The notes: generated by a model not told the origin, from the sequence alone. Counted from the first letter of the stretch, positions 6,813-16,569 are shown. The stretch is 64,000 nucleotides of DNA from Fen-1362 sp050012515 (GCA_050012515.1 JBEKHA010000002.1:124001-188000); one strand, 5' to 3'. Numbers and translations: made by a program.

Positions 6813-9419
6813 CTACTGAAGGGTTCTCGCCACCTTCTGGATTTCGTAAAGTTCAAATACATCGTCGGTTTTCACGTCGTCGAAGCGGGCGATTTTGATG
6901 CCGCATTCGAGGCCGGCTTTTACTTCGCTGGCGTCGTTTTTGAAGTGCCTTAACGATTCGATGGTCATATTGTCGCGTATGACGATGTTATCGCGGATGA
7001 GGCGAACTTTCGCGTTCTTTTTGACGATGCCGTCGTTGACCATGCAGCCGGCGATTGTTCCGACCTTTGAGACCTTGAAAGTTGTTCTGACGACGGCTCT
7101 GCCGATGGTTTTTTCCCGCTCTTCGGGTTCGAGCAGGCCGACCATTGATTTCTGGAGGTCTTCGGTAATGCGGTAGATGATGTTGTAGAACCTGATATCT
7201 ACGCCTTTTTTCTCTGCCATTTTGGCGACGAGTTCGTCTGCTACAACGTTGAAGCCGATGATGATAGCGTTTGACGCTTCTGCGAGGATGACGTCGCCCT
7301 CGGTGATGCCGCCGGTGCCGGTATGCAGAATCTTGAGTTTGACTTCGGCGGTGCTCATTTCGGAGATATATTTTGTCAGGACGTCAACCGAACCCTGGAC
7401 GTCGGCGCGTATGATAAGATTAAGCTCTTTGACTGTTCCGGCTTTAATATGGGTGAATAGGTTATCGAGGGTAATCTGAGTTCTTTTGGCGAGAGCGCCT
7501 TCCCTATGGAGCATCTGATTTTCGTCGGAGGCGGCCTTGGCTCTGTTAATGTCATTGAGTATGTAGAATCTGTCGCCGGCATTGGGGACAAACTGAAGAC
7601 CGCTAACCTCGACTGGAGTTGAGCTTGTCGCGAATTTGACGCTTTTGCCGAAGCCGTCTTTGAGGGTTTTGACCCTGCCGTAAGCGCAGCCGGCGAGGAT
7701 TATGTCGCCCTTGGTCATAACGCCTTCTTTGATAAGTACAGTGGCGACGGGGCCTCTTGTTTGCGAGAGATGCGCTTCGACGACCCAGCCGGTGGCGGGT
7801 ATGGTGTCGTCGGCTTTAAGGTCGAGCAGTTCTGCGACGTAATCAAGGTGTTCGAGCAGGTCGGCGATACCCTGGCCTGTGGTTGCGCTTGTTTTGACGA
7901 TTTCTGTTGTTCCGCTCCATTCTACGGGAATCAGCTCGTGTTCTGCCAGTTGTGAGTAAACGCGGTTGATATCGCTTCCGGGCAGGTCGATTTTGTTTAG
8001 GGCGACGATGACGGGGACGTTGGCCGCTTTTGCGTGGTGAATTGCTTCGATTGTCTGGGGCATAACGCCGTCACCCGCGGCGACGACGAGCACGACGACG
8101 TCAGTCATAGTCGCGCCTCTTGCCCGCATAGCCGTAAACGCCTCGTGGCCCGGCGTGTCGAGGAATGTTACTTTGCCCTTTCCAACGTTGACCTGATAAG
8201 CGCCGATATGCTGCGTGATTCCGCCTGCTTCGCCTGCGGTGACATTTGTGGAGCGAATTTTATCCAGCAAGCTTGTTTTGCCGTGGTCAACGTGGCCCAG
8301 CATAGTAGCGATAACGGGGCGTCGTTTGAGGTTGGGCCTGGGTCTGTTTTCAAATTCTGTTTTTATCTGGTCTTCGAGGGAGGCCTTGTGTTCGACGTGC
8401 AATTCAGTGCCTAATTCCAAGGCGACAAGTTCCGCGACCTCGGAGCTGATGTTCTGATTTGCTGTGGCAATGACGTTCTGTTTCAACAGTTTAGTGATAA
8501 CGTCCTGGACTCTTACGGCCAGCGCAGCGGCGAGGTTTTTGACGGTAATTGGTTCGATAATTGAGGCGGATGTGGGTTTAACTACGGGCTGTACGACTTC
8601 AGGGTGGGCTTTTGAGGTGATTTTCCGCAGCGGCCTGAGTCGTAAACCTTCGCTTCCTGCGGCATCGAGCCGGGCTCGCCTTTCTTCTAAATCTTTCTCT
8701 CTTCTCTGTGTAATCAGTTTGGTTTTCTTGACGGTTTCGGTGTCATATTCAGACCGTCTTCGGCCGCCTGTTCGGTCTTTTGGTTTTCTTGTGGCGGTCT
8801 GTCCGCTCCTGACCGGTACGATGGTATCTTCATCTTTGTCGGAGGCCATCAAAGGTGAGGTTACGGGCATATCATACCTGGGTTTTGGTCTCGGTCGTCG
8901 CACTACTGGCGCCGGTTCCGGTGCCTCGATGCGCACGACCTGCGGGCCTGTAAGTTTGGCCGGCTCGGGTTTTTCGAGCATAGGACCGGCGGGTATGACT
9001 GGTTCCGGCTTTGGCGGCTCGACCCTTGCGACGGCGCGTCTCGGCTGAGGCGGGAGCGGTTGCTCGATAACAGGCGCCGGCTCGGCCGGTGTTTCCAAAG
9101 CCGGCGGTACTTCCTGAATCTCGGTAACAGCGGGTGTTTCCTGTGGTATTTCGGCAGTGGCTGGCGTCACTTCGGCGGTTTTTTTACTTCTTGATTTTCT
9201 AACGCGGACTTTTTCGAGGTCAACTTTCTGAGCGGTTTCGATGGCGGTGGTGTGGTCTCCCTCACTGAACCATTCTTTTATAGTGGCCGCTTGCCCGGCG
9301 GTGAGAGTGGCCATGTGGTTTTTGATGGGAGGAAGCCCTTCGTCCTGCCACTTTTTCATGATAGCGGTGCTTGAAACACCAAGTTCGCGAGCCAACAAAT
9401 ATACTCTTGTTATGGCCAC
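6813..9419 (-). CDS. infB: Translation initiation factor IF-2
   Basis: An 868-residue GTPase that delivers initiator tRNA to the 30S subunit. Order of domains: an IF2_N motif (about 1-52), a long Pro/Glu/Ala-rich then basic linker (about 80-280), a second IF2_N motif (about 285-340), the G domain with GHVDHGKT at 375-382, DTPGHEAF and NKIDLP, then the beta-barrel and C-terminal domains that bind fMet-tRNA. The length and linker are normal for a large bacterial IF-2. It lies 20 nt downstream of nusA and 20 nt upstream of rbfA, so all three are likely on one transcript. Confidence 0.97.
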   Translation of the reverse strand: MAITRVYLLARELGVSSTAIMKKWQDEGLPPIKNHMATLTAGQAATIKEWFSEGDHTTAIETAQKVDLEKVRVRKSRSKKTAEVTPATAEIPQETPAVTEIQEVPPALETPAEPAPVIEQPLPPQPRRAVARVEPPKPEPVIPAGPMLEKPEPAKLTGPQVVRIEAPEPAPVVRRPRPKPRYDMPVTSPLMASDKDEDTIVPVRSGQTATRKPKDRTGGRRRSEYDTETVKKTKLITQRREKDLEERRARLDAAGSEGLRLRPLRKITSKAHPEVVQPVVKPTSASIIEPITVKNLAAALAVRVQDVITKLLKQNVIATANQNISSEVAELVALELGTELHVEHKASLEDQIKTEFENRPRPNLKRRPVIATMLGHVDHGKTSLLDKIRSTNVTAGEAGGITQHIGAYQVNVGKGKVTFLDTPGHEAFTAMRARGATMTDVVVLVVAAGDGVMPQTIEAIHHAKAANVPVIVALNKIDLPGSDINRVYSQLAEHELIPVEWSGTTEIVKTSATTGQGIADLLEHLDYVAELLDLKADDTIPATGWVVEAHLSQTRGPVATVLIKEGVMTKGDIILAGCAYGRVKTLKDGFGKSVKFATSSTPVEVSGLQFVPNAGDRFYILNDINRAKAASDENQMLHREGALAKRTQITLDNLFTHIKAGTVKELNLIIRADVQGSVDVLTKYISEMSTAEVKLKILHTGTGGITEGDVILAEASNAIIIGFNVVADELVAKMAEKKGVDIRFYNIIYRITEDLQKSMVGLLEPEEREKTIGRAVVRTTFKVSKVGTIAGCMVNDGIVKKNAKVRLIRDNIVIRDNMTIESLRHFKNDASEVKAGLECGIKIARFDDVKTDDVFELYEIQKVARTLQ

Positions 9420-9439
9420 TTCTGAAACACTCCCAAAAA

Positions 9440-10675
9440 TCAGGTTTTGTTAGGGCTGTCTGCCGGGGATTGCTGCTGCGCTTGTTCCTGCAGCAGTTCT
9501 TCGGCTTGTTTTTGTTTGCCATCAGCCGCAAGTTTTTTGGCTTCTTCGACAGCCACGGCAATGAGCTGCCTGGCAAGTTCCGGTTTTATGTTAAGCTCCG
9601 TTACCAGGGGTTCGGCTCCGACATCATCCAGGTCGAGAATGGATATTATGCCAAGCGCAATAAGTTTATCAACGAGGTTGTCATCTGTGCCCTCGATACT
9701 TTTAACGCATTTAGTGAGTCGTTCAATGCCCTGATTGTATTCATCGGGTGTGAGGATATCGATATCCCAGCCGGTGAGACGGGCTGCGAGGCGGACGTTC
9801 TGGCCGTGCTTGCCTATCGCCAAACTAAGCTGGTCCTCATCGACGACGACGGTAGCCCTGCCAAGCTCAAAGCACAGTGCGATTTCGCTGACCTTTGCGG
9901 GCATAAGGCCGTTGGTGATGAAGACCTGTGATGAATCGCTCCATCGGACGATGTCGATTTTTTCGCCGCCAAGCTCATCGACGATATTTTTTATTCTGCT
10001 GCCGCGGACACCCACGCAGGCGCCGACAGGGTCAACCTTTTCATCGAGTGAGGCGACGGCGACCTTTGTTCGGTAGCCGGCTTCGCGGGCAAGCGCCCTT
10101 ATTTCGATAATTTCCTCGGCTATTTCGGGGACTTCCTGCTCAAAGAGCCGGCGAATGAAGTCCGGGTGGGTCCGAGACAGGATGATTTTAACCTGGTTTG
10201 AGACCTCTTTGACTTCGAGAATGAGGCACCTGATTCTTTCGCCCGGCCTGTGGGTTTGGCCGACTATCTGCTCGCCCTTCGGCATAAACGCCTCAGTGCG
10301 GTGGTCCAGCCCGATAACGAGGGAGCCGCCTTCGTATCGGACTACGGTACCGCTGATGATTTCACCTTTTCGCTGTGCAAACTCGGTGTAAATACTGTCT
10401 CTTTCGTCGGCCTTGATTTTCTGCACCATAACCTGCCTTGCGGTCTGGGCGGATATTCGGCCAAGCTGATTGATATTGATTGGCTGCTTATCCTTGAAGG
10501 CGCTTACCTGCCCGTTGGTACGGTCAATCTGGACGACGATTTCGCTTTCGGGTGTTCCGAAATGCTTCCTTATAGCTGAAACCATTGCCTCCTCAAGGTC
10601 GGCAAAGATGGATTCCTTGTCGATATTCTTGTCTCTGGCTACGTTTTCGACTATTCTAAGTAATTCCTGGTTCAT
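9440..10675 (-). CDS. nusA: Transcription termination/antitermination factor NusA
   Basis: I place the start at the ATG at 10675 (MNQELLRIVENVARDK), because AGGAAG lies 9 nt upstream and homologues start there; the same frame is open further upstream but that part crosses a terminator. The roughly 411-residue product has the NusA N-terminal RNA polymerase-binding domain, an S1 domain (ISGTVVRYEGG), two KH domains (VGVRGSRIKNIV; LAIGKHGQNVRLAARLTGW) and an acidic C-terminal helix-hairpin-helix part. NusA controls pausing, termination and antitermination. rimP, which usually precedes nusA, is absent. Confidence 0.95.
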   Translation of the reverse strand: MNQELLRIVENVARDKNIDKESIFADLEEAMVSAIRKHFGTPESEIVVQIDRTNGQVSAFKDKQPININQLGRISAQTARQVMVQKIKADERDSIYTEFAQRKGEIISGTVVRYEGGSLVIGLDHRTEAFMPKGEQIVGQTHRPGERIRCLILEVKEVSNQVKIILSRTHPDFIRRLFEQEVPEIAEEIIEIRALAREAGYRTKVAVASLDEKVDPVGACVGVRGSRIKNIVDELGGEKIDIVRWSDSSQVFITNGLMPAKVSEIALCFELGRATVVVDEDQLSLAIGKHGQNVRLAARLTGWDIDILTPDEYNQGIERLTKCVKSIEGTDDNLVDKLIALGIISILDLDDVGAEPLVTELNIKPELARQLIAVAVEEAKKLAADGKQKQAEELLQEQAQQQSPADSPNKT

Positions 10676-11016
10676 TTGTTTATGCTTCCTTCCAACAATA
10701 AAAAAAAAGGAAACCATACCGGTTTCCACTTCCACGCTGCAAGCCCAATAAATCAAGGTTGTCGTTGGTTTGACGCTACATCTTATACCTCCGTAGCTCA
10801 ACCTGACGTTGTGTAACAACCCGATTCATAGGCCGTCGCTGGAGCAAAAACCCTTGCATACCGGCCACAATCGGCGCGAAACCTTCGCCGAACCGAGCAA
10901 TTGTTCGGCTAATACGCACTGTAAGCAGATCCTGCAAAAATCATCGAATACACCTAACTACATTTCCCCGAGAACACGGGGCAGCCGTAAATTTTCGCAC
11001 ACGAAAACATATAGTA
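10676..11016 (-). promoter_or_regulatory. Long structured leader of nusA with a start-stop element
   Basis: A possible promoter TTGTTA-N17-TACTAT (minus strand, 11039-11034 and 11016-11011) would give a leader of about 330 nt. In it I see a hairpin CCCCG/CGGGG (10981-10966), a 7-bp hairpin GCCGAAC/GTTCGGC (10909-10887), and a strong GGAGG (10792-10788) placed 6 nt before ATG immediately followed by TAG (10781-10776). The intrinsic terminator at 10727-10700 follows. There is no longer reading frame that looks real. The layout suggests transcription attenuation of the nusA operon. The stretch 11040-11177 beyond it shows nothing I can identify. Confidence 0.5.
10700..10727 (-). terminator. Intrinsic terminator/attenuator just upstream of nusA
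   Basis: On the minus strand GGAAACC (10727-10721), a 5-nt loop, GGTTTCC (10715-10709), then nine T residues (10708-10700). It sits 25 nt before the nusA start codon and is oriented to stop transcription entering nusA. Position and form resemble the attenuator hairpins known before rimP/nusA in other bacteria. Confidence 0.8.
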
Positions 11017-11177
11017 ATCGTCAAAGGGGGTAATAACAATCATTTTTTTTGCAATTTGGCGGATTTTTTGGCCTGACTTATGGGGGGATTTAATGGTTAT
11101 AAGGTGTTTTTTGATAGAAGGTTAGGCAATTAGGGCGTTTTTTGGGGGTTTAGCGAGTGTTTTTACATCGGTCAGGT

Positions 11178-13274
11178 TTAGGCGGGCTGGGGGGATTTTG
11201 AAACGGCGGTCATTTGCTTTGGGAGCGTGAAGAAGAAGGTTGAGCCGACGCCGACTTTGGAGGTGAGCCAGATTTTGCCGTCATAGAGTTCGACGATTTT
11301 TTTGGTCAGGGTCAGGCCAACGCCTTCGCTTTCGACGTCGTCGTGGTTGTTGAGCATCTGGAAGAGCTGGAATATTTTATCGAAATACTGCGGTTCGAGG
11401 CCGGGGCCGTTGTCGGCGACGCTGAATTTCCAGAAATATTTTTCGTCTTCGACGTCGATTATGATGCTCGTCTGCGGTTTATCGGAAAATTTTACGGCGT
11501 TGGAGATAAGGTTTAGAAATACCTGCCAGAGGTGTTCTTCTTCACATATCAGGATGGGAAGGGTTTTGTTTATAGTTATTTTGATGTTTTCGGGCGGTCT
11601 AATTCTGTTGATAACTTCCTTAGTTAATACATTCAGGTCAACCTTGCATTCTTTTGTTTTGTTTTTGGTTATTGTTGAGTATTGCAGGATGGCGTTGATG
11701 ATATTGTCCATTCGCTTGACTCTTTTGACGAGCAGATTGATTTGTCGGCGTCCGTTGTCGTCGAACTTGTCATAATAATCGGTGTATAACCATTGCGCCA
11801 GCGTGCCTATGCCCCGCAGGGGGGTTTTGAGGTCGTGAGCGGTCAGATGGGCAAAATCAGCAAGCTGTTTATTAGTTCGGCTTAACTGGGTGACGGTAGA
11901 TTCGAGGTTGGCGTTGAGTATTTCAAGCGATTTTTCTGCCCTTGTGCGTTGTGCTACTTCCTGTTGGAGGTGCCTGTTGGTTTGTTCCAGTTGTTCGAGT
12001 ATTTCGGTCTGGTGTCGTTCCGCCTTCTTGCGTTCGGTGATGTCGCGGAATGACCACACCCGACCCACGATATCATCACCGATTTTTTGAGGCTGGGAGT
12101 AGCGATCGAAAACTCGCCCGTCCAGAAACTCGATCTGGTCGATACTCGATTCCTCCGGCTGTTCGTACAATTTTTTTACTTTGGCTACAAACTGCTCCGG
12201 GGCAGCAAGCTGCGCAAGGACATAGTTTATTGCTTTTTCATCATCATGGCTGGAGATAACTTCTTCCGGTATTTTCCACATATCGACGAATTTCTGATTC
12301 CATCGTGCAATACTTCCTTTCCTGTCTACAATCAGGATGCCATCGGCAGTGGATTCCAGGGAGGCACTGAGCAAGGACAGAGAAGATTTCAGTTCTTCCT
12401 CCGACTGTCTGCGTTTAGCATCCAGCCTATTCATATAAGCAGAGAGAATGTACACGGATAAACTGATTATAAACAGATTACTGACTGCCACAAACGATAC
12501 GCCGAATTCATTACTAAATAACCCTGTTTTTTCTCCATGAATTTTGAACCAGCCTAAGACCAGCGGAATAACAATAATAATCGGCAGGATTCGCCGTATC
12601 ATTATGCTGCCGAAGTTGTCGCCGCTAATATCCTTCATTAACCCCTGCTCCGGCCTGACAAAGATACACCCTATACAGGACATCATAAACAATACGCTGG
12701 TATGCAGCGCCATAGCGGTACTGAATTTCGGGCCTATATGGAGTGGGTTTACACCATACAAATATCCCACGAATGCTAAAAGAGCAACAATGCCCGCCGG
12801 AATAACCAATAACTGGGCCAGCCAGGGGAAAAGTGCGGCTTCGAATCCGCACAGTAATAACGCGATACCTATCATTACAAAAATAATCGAACTATTGAAT
12901 GCCATCCTTCCCGGATAACTTGTCAAGATAGCTGCGGCCGACTTTTTAAATAAGAGTTGGTCAATGCCCAAATCCCTTCCGAGCATGTACTCCCAGAAAG
13001 TCAGAAACCCTGTCAGAAAAACGATGAAAGCACAAAGACGGGCAATCCTGCGGACTGTCCCATTGCCATGCCGTTTTGTCTGTGACAGCCATAGCGATAA
13101 GCCGATAAAAACAAAACAGACCGCCGTATTTGCTTTCATTGTAACAAAGTCAGGCGAAATGCTTTTCAGAACAGGTATATCGAGAATCCAGCCGATTAAA
13201 ACAGTCGAGCCGCCAAGGAATATGCAGATGCTCAATATTTCTGAAACGCTTTTAAATAATAGAGTTTTTTTCAT
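11178..13274 (-). CDS. Membrane-bound PAS sensor histidine kinase
   Basis: A 698-residue kinase. Residues 1-280 contain about eight hydrophobic helices, a MASE-like integral membrane sensor. A PAS domain follows (about 300-412, ending WSFRDITERKKAE), then a coiled coil (415-470), a HisKA dimerisation domain with phospho-acceptor H480 in AHDLKTPLRG, and a HATPase_c domain (N box NLISNAVKF, G1 DNGPGL, G2 GVGLTL). The catalytic core closely resembles the soluble kinase at 15805, suggesting duplication. Its ATG overlaps the stop of the PAS gene by 4 nt, so translation is coupled. No response regulator is adjacent. It is the last gene of the operon. Confidence 0.9.
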   Translation of the reverse strand: MKKTLLFKSVSEILSICIFLGGSTVLIGWILDIPVLKSISPDFVTMKANTAVCFVFIGLSLWLSQTKRHGNGTVRRIARLCAFIVFLTGFLTFWEYMLGRDLGIDQLLFKKSAAAILTSYPGRMAFNSSIIFVMIGIALLLCGFEAALFPWLAQLLVIPAGIVALLAFVGYLYGVNPLHIGPKFSTAMALHTSVLFMMSCIGCIFVRPEQGLMKDISGDNFGSIMIRRILPIIIVIPLVLGWFKIHGEKTGLFSNEFGVSFVAVSNLFIISLSVYILSAYMNRLDAKRRQSEEELKSSLSLLSASLESTADGILIVDRKGSIARWNQKFVDMWKIPEEVISSHDDEKAINYVLAQLAAPEQFVAKVKKLYEQPEESSIDQIEFLDGRVFDRYSQPQKIGDDIVGRVWSFRDITERKKAERHQTEILEQLEQTNRHLQQEVAQRTRAEKSLEILNANLESTVTQLSRTNKQLADFAHLTAHDLKTPLRGIGTLAQWLYTDYYDKFDDNGRRQINLLVKRVKRMDNIINAILQYSTITKNKTKECKVDLNVLTKEVINRIRPPENIKITINKTLPILICEEEHLWQVFLNLISNAVKFSDKPQTSIIIDVEDEKYFWKFSVADNGPGLEPQYFDKIFQLFQMLNNHDDVESEGVGLTLTKKIVELYDGKIWLTSKVGVGSTFFFTLPKQMTAVSKSPQPA

Positions 13275-14647
13275 GCCTTAAGCTCATTTGGTATGTGTGT
13301 ATATGCGGCAGGATGCTTTGACGATTCTGCGAGGTTTTTTTCGATTGCCCTGCGTGCATTGACATCAGTGATTTCACGAACATACTCTATTACACCCTTT
13401 AGTTTGCCTGTAGTAGCATCAATCAGGGGGAAGCTGTAGAGGTCAATCCAGCCCGTAACTTTCCCGCCCAGCCCTATTTTGGGGACCACATCGTAATCAG
13501 CTTTGCCGGTTTCAAGAGTTCGGCAGGTTGGGCAGATGTCGCAGCGTATTTTGCGTCCATGGTAAGCTTCGTAACATTTCTTTCCTATCAAAGGCATAGC
13601 ATGCGAGTACCATTTTTCCATCGCCGCATTGGTCCTGACAATGTTGAGGTTGGTGTCAAGCACGCTGATGCCGTCCTGGATGCTGGCAAATACTTCAGAA
13701 AGGAACCGTTCGCTTTCTTTTATAGATTCCTGCAATTGCACTTTTTCAGTGGTGTCTGAGATAAATCCTTCGATGGCGAGCAGTTCGCCTTTGGGGTTGA
13801 ATATACCCTGTCCCTGCTCCAATACCCATTTTTGTTCACCGTCAGCGGTTTTTATTCTGTAGATTAGCTGGAACGGTTTGTGTTCTTTCAGTGCGGCCTG
13901 AACGATATCCCATACCTTTTCGCACTCATCCGGATGAATCAACTGGTTGTATGCTATTTTACTGTTGTTGATAAGCTCTGCGGGCTGATAGCCGGTGAGA
14001 TTGACGCTTCCTTCGCTGACAAATTCCATAGTCCAGTCGCGGTCATTCCGGCAGCGATATGCCATTCCAGGCAGGTTTGTCATCAGCGTTTGAAGCGTTC
14101 GCCGGCTCTCAAGCAGGCCGTCTTCTGCGAGCTTTCTTTCTGTTATATCGCGGACAATAACTATAAGCTGTTCATCGCCCAGCCAGACCACTCGCGCTTC
14201 ACGGAATTGTTCCGTCTGGTTATGAACTGAATACTCCGCGATTTCGACGGCTTTGTTTTTTACGGCTCTTCTGACAGCCCATTCGAGTCTTCGTGCGGCC
14301 AGGGGGCCGAAACAGATATAAATGCTTTTTCCGATGATTTCATTGGGATGGATATGGCTGAAAGCTTTATTTGCCGGTATTCTGCATTCAAGGATTTTTC
14401 CGTCGGCATCAATTCTGAGGAACATATCGGGTATGGCCTGAAAAATAGACCGCATCTGGGAATTGGCCTCGACCAATTCATGTGAGCTGATTTCGATGGA
14501 GCGTTCGAGCAGGAACCGGTCGGCATCGAAATTGAAGTATGCCTCGTTAATGACGCCGATTATTTCCTGAAAATCTTTGGGGATGTTATCGGCGGGACCA
14601 AAGATTTTTTTAATCTGGCGTCTAAGTAAGCTATGCATTTTGTCCAT
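13271..14647 (-). CDS. Multi-PAS signalling protein without output domain
   Basis: A 458-residue soluble protein with three PAS segments: about 60-175 (ends VIVRDITERKLAE), 180-300 (ends EGFISDTTEKVQ) and 310-440 (ends EYVREITDVNARR). No kinase, GGDEF, EAL or DNA-binding domain follows; the chain stops about 20 residues after the last PAS. The third PAS carries a cysteine cluster KKCYEAYHGRKIRCDICPTC, seen in some PAS proteins of anaerobes and possibly redox or metal responsive. It lies between the FIST gene (2 nt away) and the membrane kinase (4-nt overlap), so it may be a detached sensor module for one of the kinases. This is inference. Confidence 0.8.
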   Translation of the reverse strand: MDKMHSLLRRQIKKIFGPADNIPKDFQEIIGVINEAYFNFDADRFLLERSIEISSHELVEANSQMRSIFQAIPDMFLRIDADGKILECRIPANKAFSHIHPNEIIGKSIYICFGPLAARRLEWAVRRAVKNKAVEIAEYSVHNQTEQFREARVVWLGDEQLIVIVRDITERKLAEDGLLESRRTLQTLMTNLPGMAYRCRNDRDWTMEFVSEGSVNLTGYQPAELINNSKIAYNQLIHPDECEKVWDIVQAALKEHKPFQLIYRIKTADGEQKWVLEQGQGIFNPKGELLAIEGFISDTTEKVQLQESIKESERFLSEVFASIQDGISVLDTNLNIVRTNAAMEKWYSHAMPLIGKKCYEAYHGRKIRCDICPTCRTLETGKADYDVVPKIGLGGKVTGWIDLYSFPLIDATTGKLKGVIEYVREITDVNARRAIEKNLAESSKHPAAYTHIPNELKA

Positions 14648-14649
14648 TG

Positions 14650-15789
14650 TCAGACCTCGGAAAACGCGGTTATTGTCATTGTCTCGTTATGAAGGGCACA
14701 TTTTCTGCTGCCCGCGACCGGCGCTATTTCTCCGTATGAGTAGAAACCGGTGAGCATTGTGTCATTGCCGAAGATTTCGCGGACCGCTTCAATTTCCTCT
14801 TCAACCCGCTGTTTAAGAATCCATTTTCTTCCACAACAACTGATGATAATTGCCAGCTCGGCTTTAGGACAATCAATTGTGTCGAGGCAGTTTTTCGCGG
14901 CCTTGGCTGCGGCATCTATCATTCGTTCAAAATTGACTTTCATCAGGCGTGCGTGGTAGCCCTGTGGGACGTCGCCTGCAAATGTTATACTCTGTTCTTT
15001 GTCATTTGTGGCCAGGATGGTGCGGACCAAGCTGGTAGTTGCCTCATTATCTCGAATACCCAAGGGGAAAAACAAGCCGGTGGCGGGCAGGCCTTTAGCG
15101 TGTTCGCCGAGGTACTGCTTGTAGAGTTGGAGGGCGTTTTTCCCGTCAAGCTCATAGAGGACGTTACCTTTTGAGTGTGTGATAATTCTTTCGGGGCCGA
15201 AAGGGTCCCATCCGCCGACGGAGCCATAGCCGACTTTTAGCTTGTGACCGTAGAAGGCAATTGCTGATATGACGTTATTTTTTGGGACGCCGTCGGAGAA
15301 AGTTAACGTTTCCTGAAACCTCGGCCCGTCTCCCGCCAGACCTCCGGTTATAATTACGTTCTCAGGCAGGTTTTTTTCAAGCCCTTTGACGAGTTCACTT
15401 CCGTTGATATTAACGCCTTTTGAAAGGACAAAGAGATGGCTCAGGTTAGCCGGATTCACAATCGCTGCGAGACGCTCGCCGGCAAGGAAGCTGTCCTCCG
15501 CGGAGCCGGCTTCTATTTCATAGGACTTGACAGAGGTTTTCTCGAAATAGACCGCCACTGTTGTCAGGGAGTCGTCATATACTGTTGTTCCGCAAATTTC
15601 TCCTGCGGTGGAGCATCCGACAAGACACGCGTTTGGGTAAACGCCGTTAAGCTCTTTAAGAAGGGGGGATTGCTTCAGCAGGTCGTTCGAACCAAAGACC
15701 AGTAACAGTTGTGCGGATTTTCCCAGCACTCCGGGGGCTGACGGCTGCCAGCCGGTTTTTTGCGTCCATGTATTTTGTTCGAGTTTCAT
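14650..15789 (-). CDS. FIST-domain sensory protein
   Basis: A 379-residue protein that spans FIST N and FIST C domains: the first part has LLLVFGSNDLL and NACLVGCSTAGEI, the middle ITGGLAGDG, and the end MLTGFYSYGEIAPVAG, CALHNETMTITAFS. FIST proteins are thought to bind small ligands, perhaps amino acids, and to feed two-component or chemotaxis signalling. No transmembrane segment is visible, so it should be cytoplasmic. It is the second gene of the sensory operon, between the soluble kinase and the PAS protein, which supports a role as the ligand sensor of that system. Confidence 0.88.
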   Translation of the reverse strand: MKLEQNTWTQKTGWQPSAPGVLGKSAQLLLVFGSNDLLKQSPLLKELNGVYPNACLVGCSTAGEICGTTVYDDSLTTVAVYFEKTSVKSYEIEAGSAEDSFLAGERLAAIVNPANLSHLFVLSKGVNINGSELVKGLEKNLPENVIITGGLAGDGPRFQETLTFSDGVPKNNVISAIAFYGHKLKVGYGSVGGWDPFGPERIITHSKGNVLYELDGKNALQLYKQYLGEHAKGLPATGLFFPLGIRDNEATTSLVRTILATNDKEQSITFAGDVPQGYHARLMKVNFERMIDAAAKAAKNCLDTIDCPKAELAIIISCCGRKWILKQRVEEEIEAVREIFGNDTMLTGFYSYGEIAPVAGSRKCALHNETMTITAFSEV

Positions 15790-15804
15790 ATAGTTGTCCC
15801 CTGT

Positions 15805-16569
15805 TTAATCGGTTTTTATTTGGCCGTCTGTTTTTGGCAGCGTGAAAAAGAACGTTGAACCCTGGCCGACGGTGGAGGTTAGCCATATTTTGCCGCCGTA
15901 TAATTCGACGATTTTTTTTGCGAGCGTCAGACCTGCGCCTGTGCTTTCGAACTGGTCTTTGGCCTGAAGGGTCTGGAAGAGCCGGAAGATTTTTTCGAAG
16001 TGCTGTTCGGGGATGCCCGGGCCGTTGTCCGCGACGCTGAATTTCCAGAAGCCGTTTTCCTCGGCGCAGGCGACTTTGATGAAACCTTCGGGTTTATCCA
16101 TAAATCTTACGGCGTTGCTGAGCAGATGCTGAAAGACCTCCTGTATGCGGGTTGGTTCGGAGGTGATAACGGGCAGCCGGCCTTCGATGGTTATATGTAT
16201 ATTAGCCGGTGCGCCGAGCAGTTTTATGATTTCCTGCAAAAGCTGATTGAGGTCGATTGGAGCCGGGTTTTCTTTAATACGTCCGATTCTTGAGTATTGC
16301 AGGACGCCGTCGAGGAGGTTTTGCATCCTGTTTACGCGGGTGGTAAGCATCTTGAGCTGTTCTTTGCCGTCGTTGTCAAACTTGTCGGCGTAATCTGTGG
16401 CAATCCAGTCGGACAGCGCATTTATGGCGCGCAACGGCGCCTTCAAGTCGTGTGAAATGATGTACACGAAGTCCTGGAATTCCTTGCTTATGCTTTCAAT
16501 CTGTTTGAGCAGTTTTTCACGTTCGTCAGCACTCATGACGCCCGGTTTTTCGGTCAATAAAGTGCTCAT
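15805..16569 (-). CDS. Soluble sensor histidine kinase (HisKA + HATPase_c)
   Basis: I start at the ATG at 16569 (MSTLLTEKPGV), with GGGGA about 9 nt upstream; an in-frame ATG at 16605 is the alternative. The roughly 254-residue protein is almost only a kinase core: a short coiled-coil lead, HisKA with H40 in SHDLKAPLRAI, and HATPase_c (N box HLLSNAVRF, DNGPGIP, GAGLTL, VGQGSTFFFTLP). With no sensory domain of its own it probably takes its signal from the FIST or PAS proteins encoded just downstream. It is the first gene of the four-gene operon and a close paralogue of the 11178 kinase core. Confidence 0.9.
   Translation of the reverse strand: MSTLLTEKPGVMSADEREKLLKQIESISKEFQDFVYIISHDLKAPLRAINALSDWIATDYADKFDNDGKEQLKMLTTRVNRMQNLLDGVLQYSRIGRIKENPAPIDLNQLLQEIIKLLGAPANIHITIEGRLPVITSEPTRIQEVFQHLLSNAVRFMDKPEGFIKVACAEENGFWKFSVADNGPGIPEQHFEKIFRLFQTLQAKDQFESTGAGLTLAKKIVELYGGKIWLTSTVGQGSTFFFTLPKTDGQIKTD

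Noticed and set aside
10676..10819. N-terminal extension of nusA to 10819
   Set aside because: It would cross the intrinsic terminator, the extra residues do not look like protein, and a good Shine-Dalgarno supports the ATG at 10675.
10730..11010. tmRNA, 6S RNA or other known stable RNA in the nusA leader
   Set aside because: No tmRNA acceptor or tag sequence, no 6S-like closing stem, no other known RNA feature that I could recognise.
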